Assembly (NCBI GenBank): GCA_017471045.1
Contig: JAFUWZ010000067.1
Location: forward strand, 1-38,877
Source: Bacteroidales bacterium
GTDB lineage: Bacteria; Bacteroidota; Bacteroidia; Bacteroidales; UBA932
DNA: 38,877 bases
Direction: 5' to 3'
Shown: one piece after another, positions 37,943 to 38,877 of the stretch
Position numbering within the stretch: position 1 is the first letter of the stretch
Layout: each line of letters starts with the position of its first letter
The notes under the pieces: generated by a model
What the model was told of the DNA's origin: nothing
The model's input: the letters and a program-made list of their open reading frames with translations, nothing else
Databases searched by the model: none
Program-made: the position numbers and the translations under genes

Positions 37943-38599
37943 ATGAAGCATCGGCTATCATCCATCATCGTAATCCTGCTTTTCCTCGCCGCTATATTTT
38001 CTGGTGAGCGAAGCTATAAAAATGCTCGGCACATTATTGTCAGCGATTTGAACCAGGCTCTGTCGTCTACGCTGGCAAGTTCGCAGGACGAAATCATCAC
38101 GCCTGACACCGTCGCCCTGATGCGTGACAAGCTCACCCTGCCAGTCCTCAAGGACAGCACCTATATCGCCTATTGTCTTCCCGGAGACAAGCCTAAAGGG
38201 ATCTGCAGCGACATTATGCATTTGGAGGATGCCGCCATCCGTGGATATGCCGATGTTTCCATGGCTTCGGTTTTCGGTCTTGCCGACAAGCGGCTGCCCG
38301 CCGCATTCAGCCTGGTGGCCGTATTATGGCTCATCGGCTCCGCGATGCTTACCCGGAGAAAGCTGATGGCACCGGCGCTACAGCTTACCCCCATGCAGCG
38401 GCAGCTCCTTGACCTGTTCGAAGCGGCTCCCGAAGGCGAACTTTCCAAGGAAGAAATCTGCCGTACCCTCTGGCCCGGAAAGCCGGTGACGGACGATGCC
38501 ATGTACTCGCTCATTCGGCACTTAAAGGCCTCCCTGGAAGGCAGTGGTTATGAAATTGAGACCCGCCGCGGCTTCGGGTATCGCCTGAAAAAACGCTGA
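37943..38599 (+). CDS. Membrane-anchored winged-helix (PhoB/OmpR C-terminal type) regulator
   Basis: A 218-residue regulator. TM1 (7-20) and TM2 (118-136) bracket an extracytoplasmic sensor domain of about 95 residues. A cytosolic Trans_reg_C winged helix (147-218) follows, with LTPMQRQLLDLFEAAPEGEL, KEEICRTLWPGK, and a recognition helix near DAMYSLIRHLKASLEG, ending IETRRGFGYRLKKR. There is no receiver domain, so the signal probably passes through the membrane, as in ToxR/CadC but with the DNA-binding part at the C-terminus. It lies just before an outer-membrane barrel gene, whose promoter it is the best candidate to control. Confidence 0.88.
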   Translation: MKHRLSSIIVILLFLAAIFSGERSYKNARHIIVSDLNQALSSTLASSQDEIITPDTVALMRDKLTLPVLKDSTYIAYCLPGDKPKGICSDIMHLEDAAIRGYADVSMASVFGLADKRLPAAFSLVAVLWLIGSAMLTRRKLMAPALQLTPMQRQLLDLFEAAPEGELSKEEICRTLWPGKPVTDDAMYSLIRHLKASLEGSGYEIETRRGFGYRLKKR

Positions 38600-38665
38600 C
38601 AGACAATTGTCAGACAAATGTCAGGGAGTTCCTGACAAGCCTATTGCTCCTTCATTGTAAGTTTG
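38596..38665 (+). promoter_or_regulatory. Promoter of outer-membrane barrel gene with TGTCAG repeats
   Basis: TGTCAG occurs at 38608-38613 and 38619-38624, an 11-bp direct repeat. Inverted copies (CTGACA) flank it at 38596-38601 and 38632-38637. The -7 box TAAGTTTG is at 38658-38665, so the array covers the region upstream of and up to -33. Confidence 0.7.
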
Positions 38666-38689
38666 CGCTGAAAAATGTGCAATCAAGCA

Positions 38690-38877
38690 ATGAAGAAATT
38701 ATTATTTATCCTTACTGCCGTGTTGCAGGCGGCGATTGCTGGTGCCCAGCAGGTGGACACAACGGGATTCTATTCTGAAAGAAGGGACACATTGAAGGCG
38801 GCAGCTGTTACTGTCCGGCGTGATCTTGTGACGGCTGATGCGGATAAGCTGACGTATAATGTCCAGGCTGATCCCAA
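38690..38877 (+). CDS. Outer-membrane beta-barrel/TonB-receptor-like protein, 5' end only
   Basis: The first 62 codons of a gene cut by the window edge. A signal peptide (MKKLLFILTAVLQAAIAGAQ) is followed by FYSERRDTLKAAAVTVRRDL and TADADKLTYNVQADP, the plug-start pattern (LKEVVVT.R..L...ADKLVYNV..DP) of Bacteroidales outer-membrane barrel proteins of the OMP_b-brl_3/TonB-receptor type. Unlike many it has no carboxypeptidase-like domain before the plug. Its ligand is unknown. It is probably regulated by the membrane-anchored regulator immediately upstream. Confidence 0.8.
   Translation, partial: MKKLLFILTAVLQAAIAGAQQVDTTGFYSERRDTLKAAAVTVRRDLVTADADKLTYNVQADP

Overview
The window is one contiguous piece of a high-GC Bacteroidota chromosome, most likely order Bacteroidales. 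The evidence is the promoter grammar: TAnnTTTG -7 boxes, sometimes with TTG/TTTG about 19-20 bases upstream, stand before most genes. The gene families agree: a short primary sigma factor without region 1.1, SusC/OMP-type barrels, Bacteroidales lipoproteins, and DUF4298 and ATC-hydrolase families. I cannot name a genus. There are no rRNA or tRNA genes, no CRISPR array and no recognisable transposase.

Bases 1-13.5 kb are a dense housekeeping block. On the minus strand lie nhaA and an operon of the sliding clamp dnaN with a DEDDh exonuclease. On the plus strand follow an HtrA-type periplasmic protease, the primary sigma factor rpoD overlapping argS, the radical SAM protein YgiQ overlapping argS, a small acidic conserved protein coupled to a ClC chloride channel/antiporter with CBS domains, and a PreA-like dihydropyrimidine dehydrogenase. 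ygiQ carries an in-frame insert of about 280 bp. It contains inverted repeats and a stretch about 86% identical to a repeat beside nhaA at the left edge.

Bases 13.5-38 kb are an accessory zone of small orphan enzymes and membrane proteins, each usually with its own promoter. They include PhzF, a deoxyribosyltransferase-like protein, HdeD/AlaX, lipoproteins, an MFS exporter, a tannase-like esterase, GreA, a nitroreductase with a flavin reductase, a sugar acetyltransferase, several esterases, a rhomboid protease, GNATs, an ACT protein, Fic, an ECF S component and two methyltransferases. Two features stand out. First, many genes are joined or cut. GNAT-hydrolase, TIGR04076-GNAT and YdeI-nucleotidyltransferase are in-frame fusions. 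ElaA and ATC-hydrolase each keep both ends but lack the middle. Flavodoxin and aldo/keto reductase are joined stumps, and AraC, RadC, DUF6440 and NTF2 remnants are scattered between. Second, there are striking regulatory arrays. Three 17-bp boxes at exact 21-bp spacing sit in the fic promoter, and the same array occurs inside the fic coding region at the linker before its winged helix. An 11-bp-spaced TGTCAG direct repeat lies before an outer-membrane barrel gene, next to a membrane-anchored PhoB-type regulator.

A low-GC patch near 17.3-18.0 kb encodes a secreted 149-residue protein of five 19-21-residue strand-turn-strand repeats, reminiscent of curlin layout. It is followed by a small membrane protein interrupted by an in-frame TAG. 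Positions were counted by eye and may be off by one base in a few short sites. All family names come from recognition of motifs, not from a database search.
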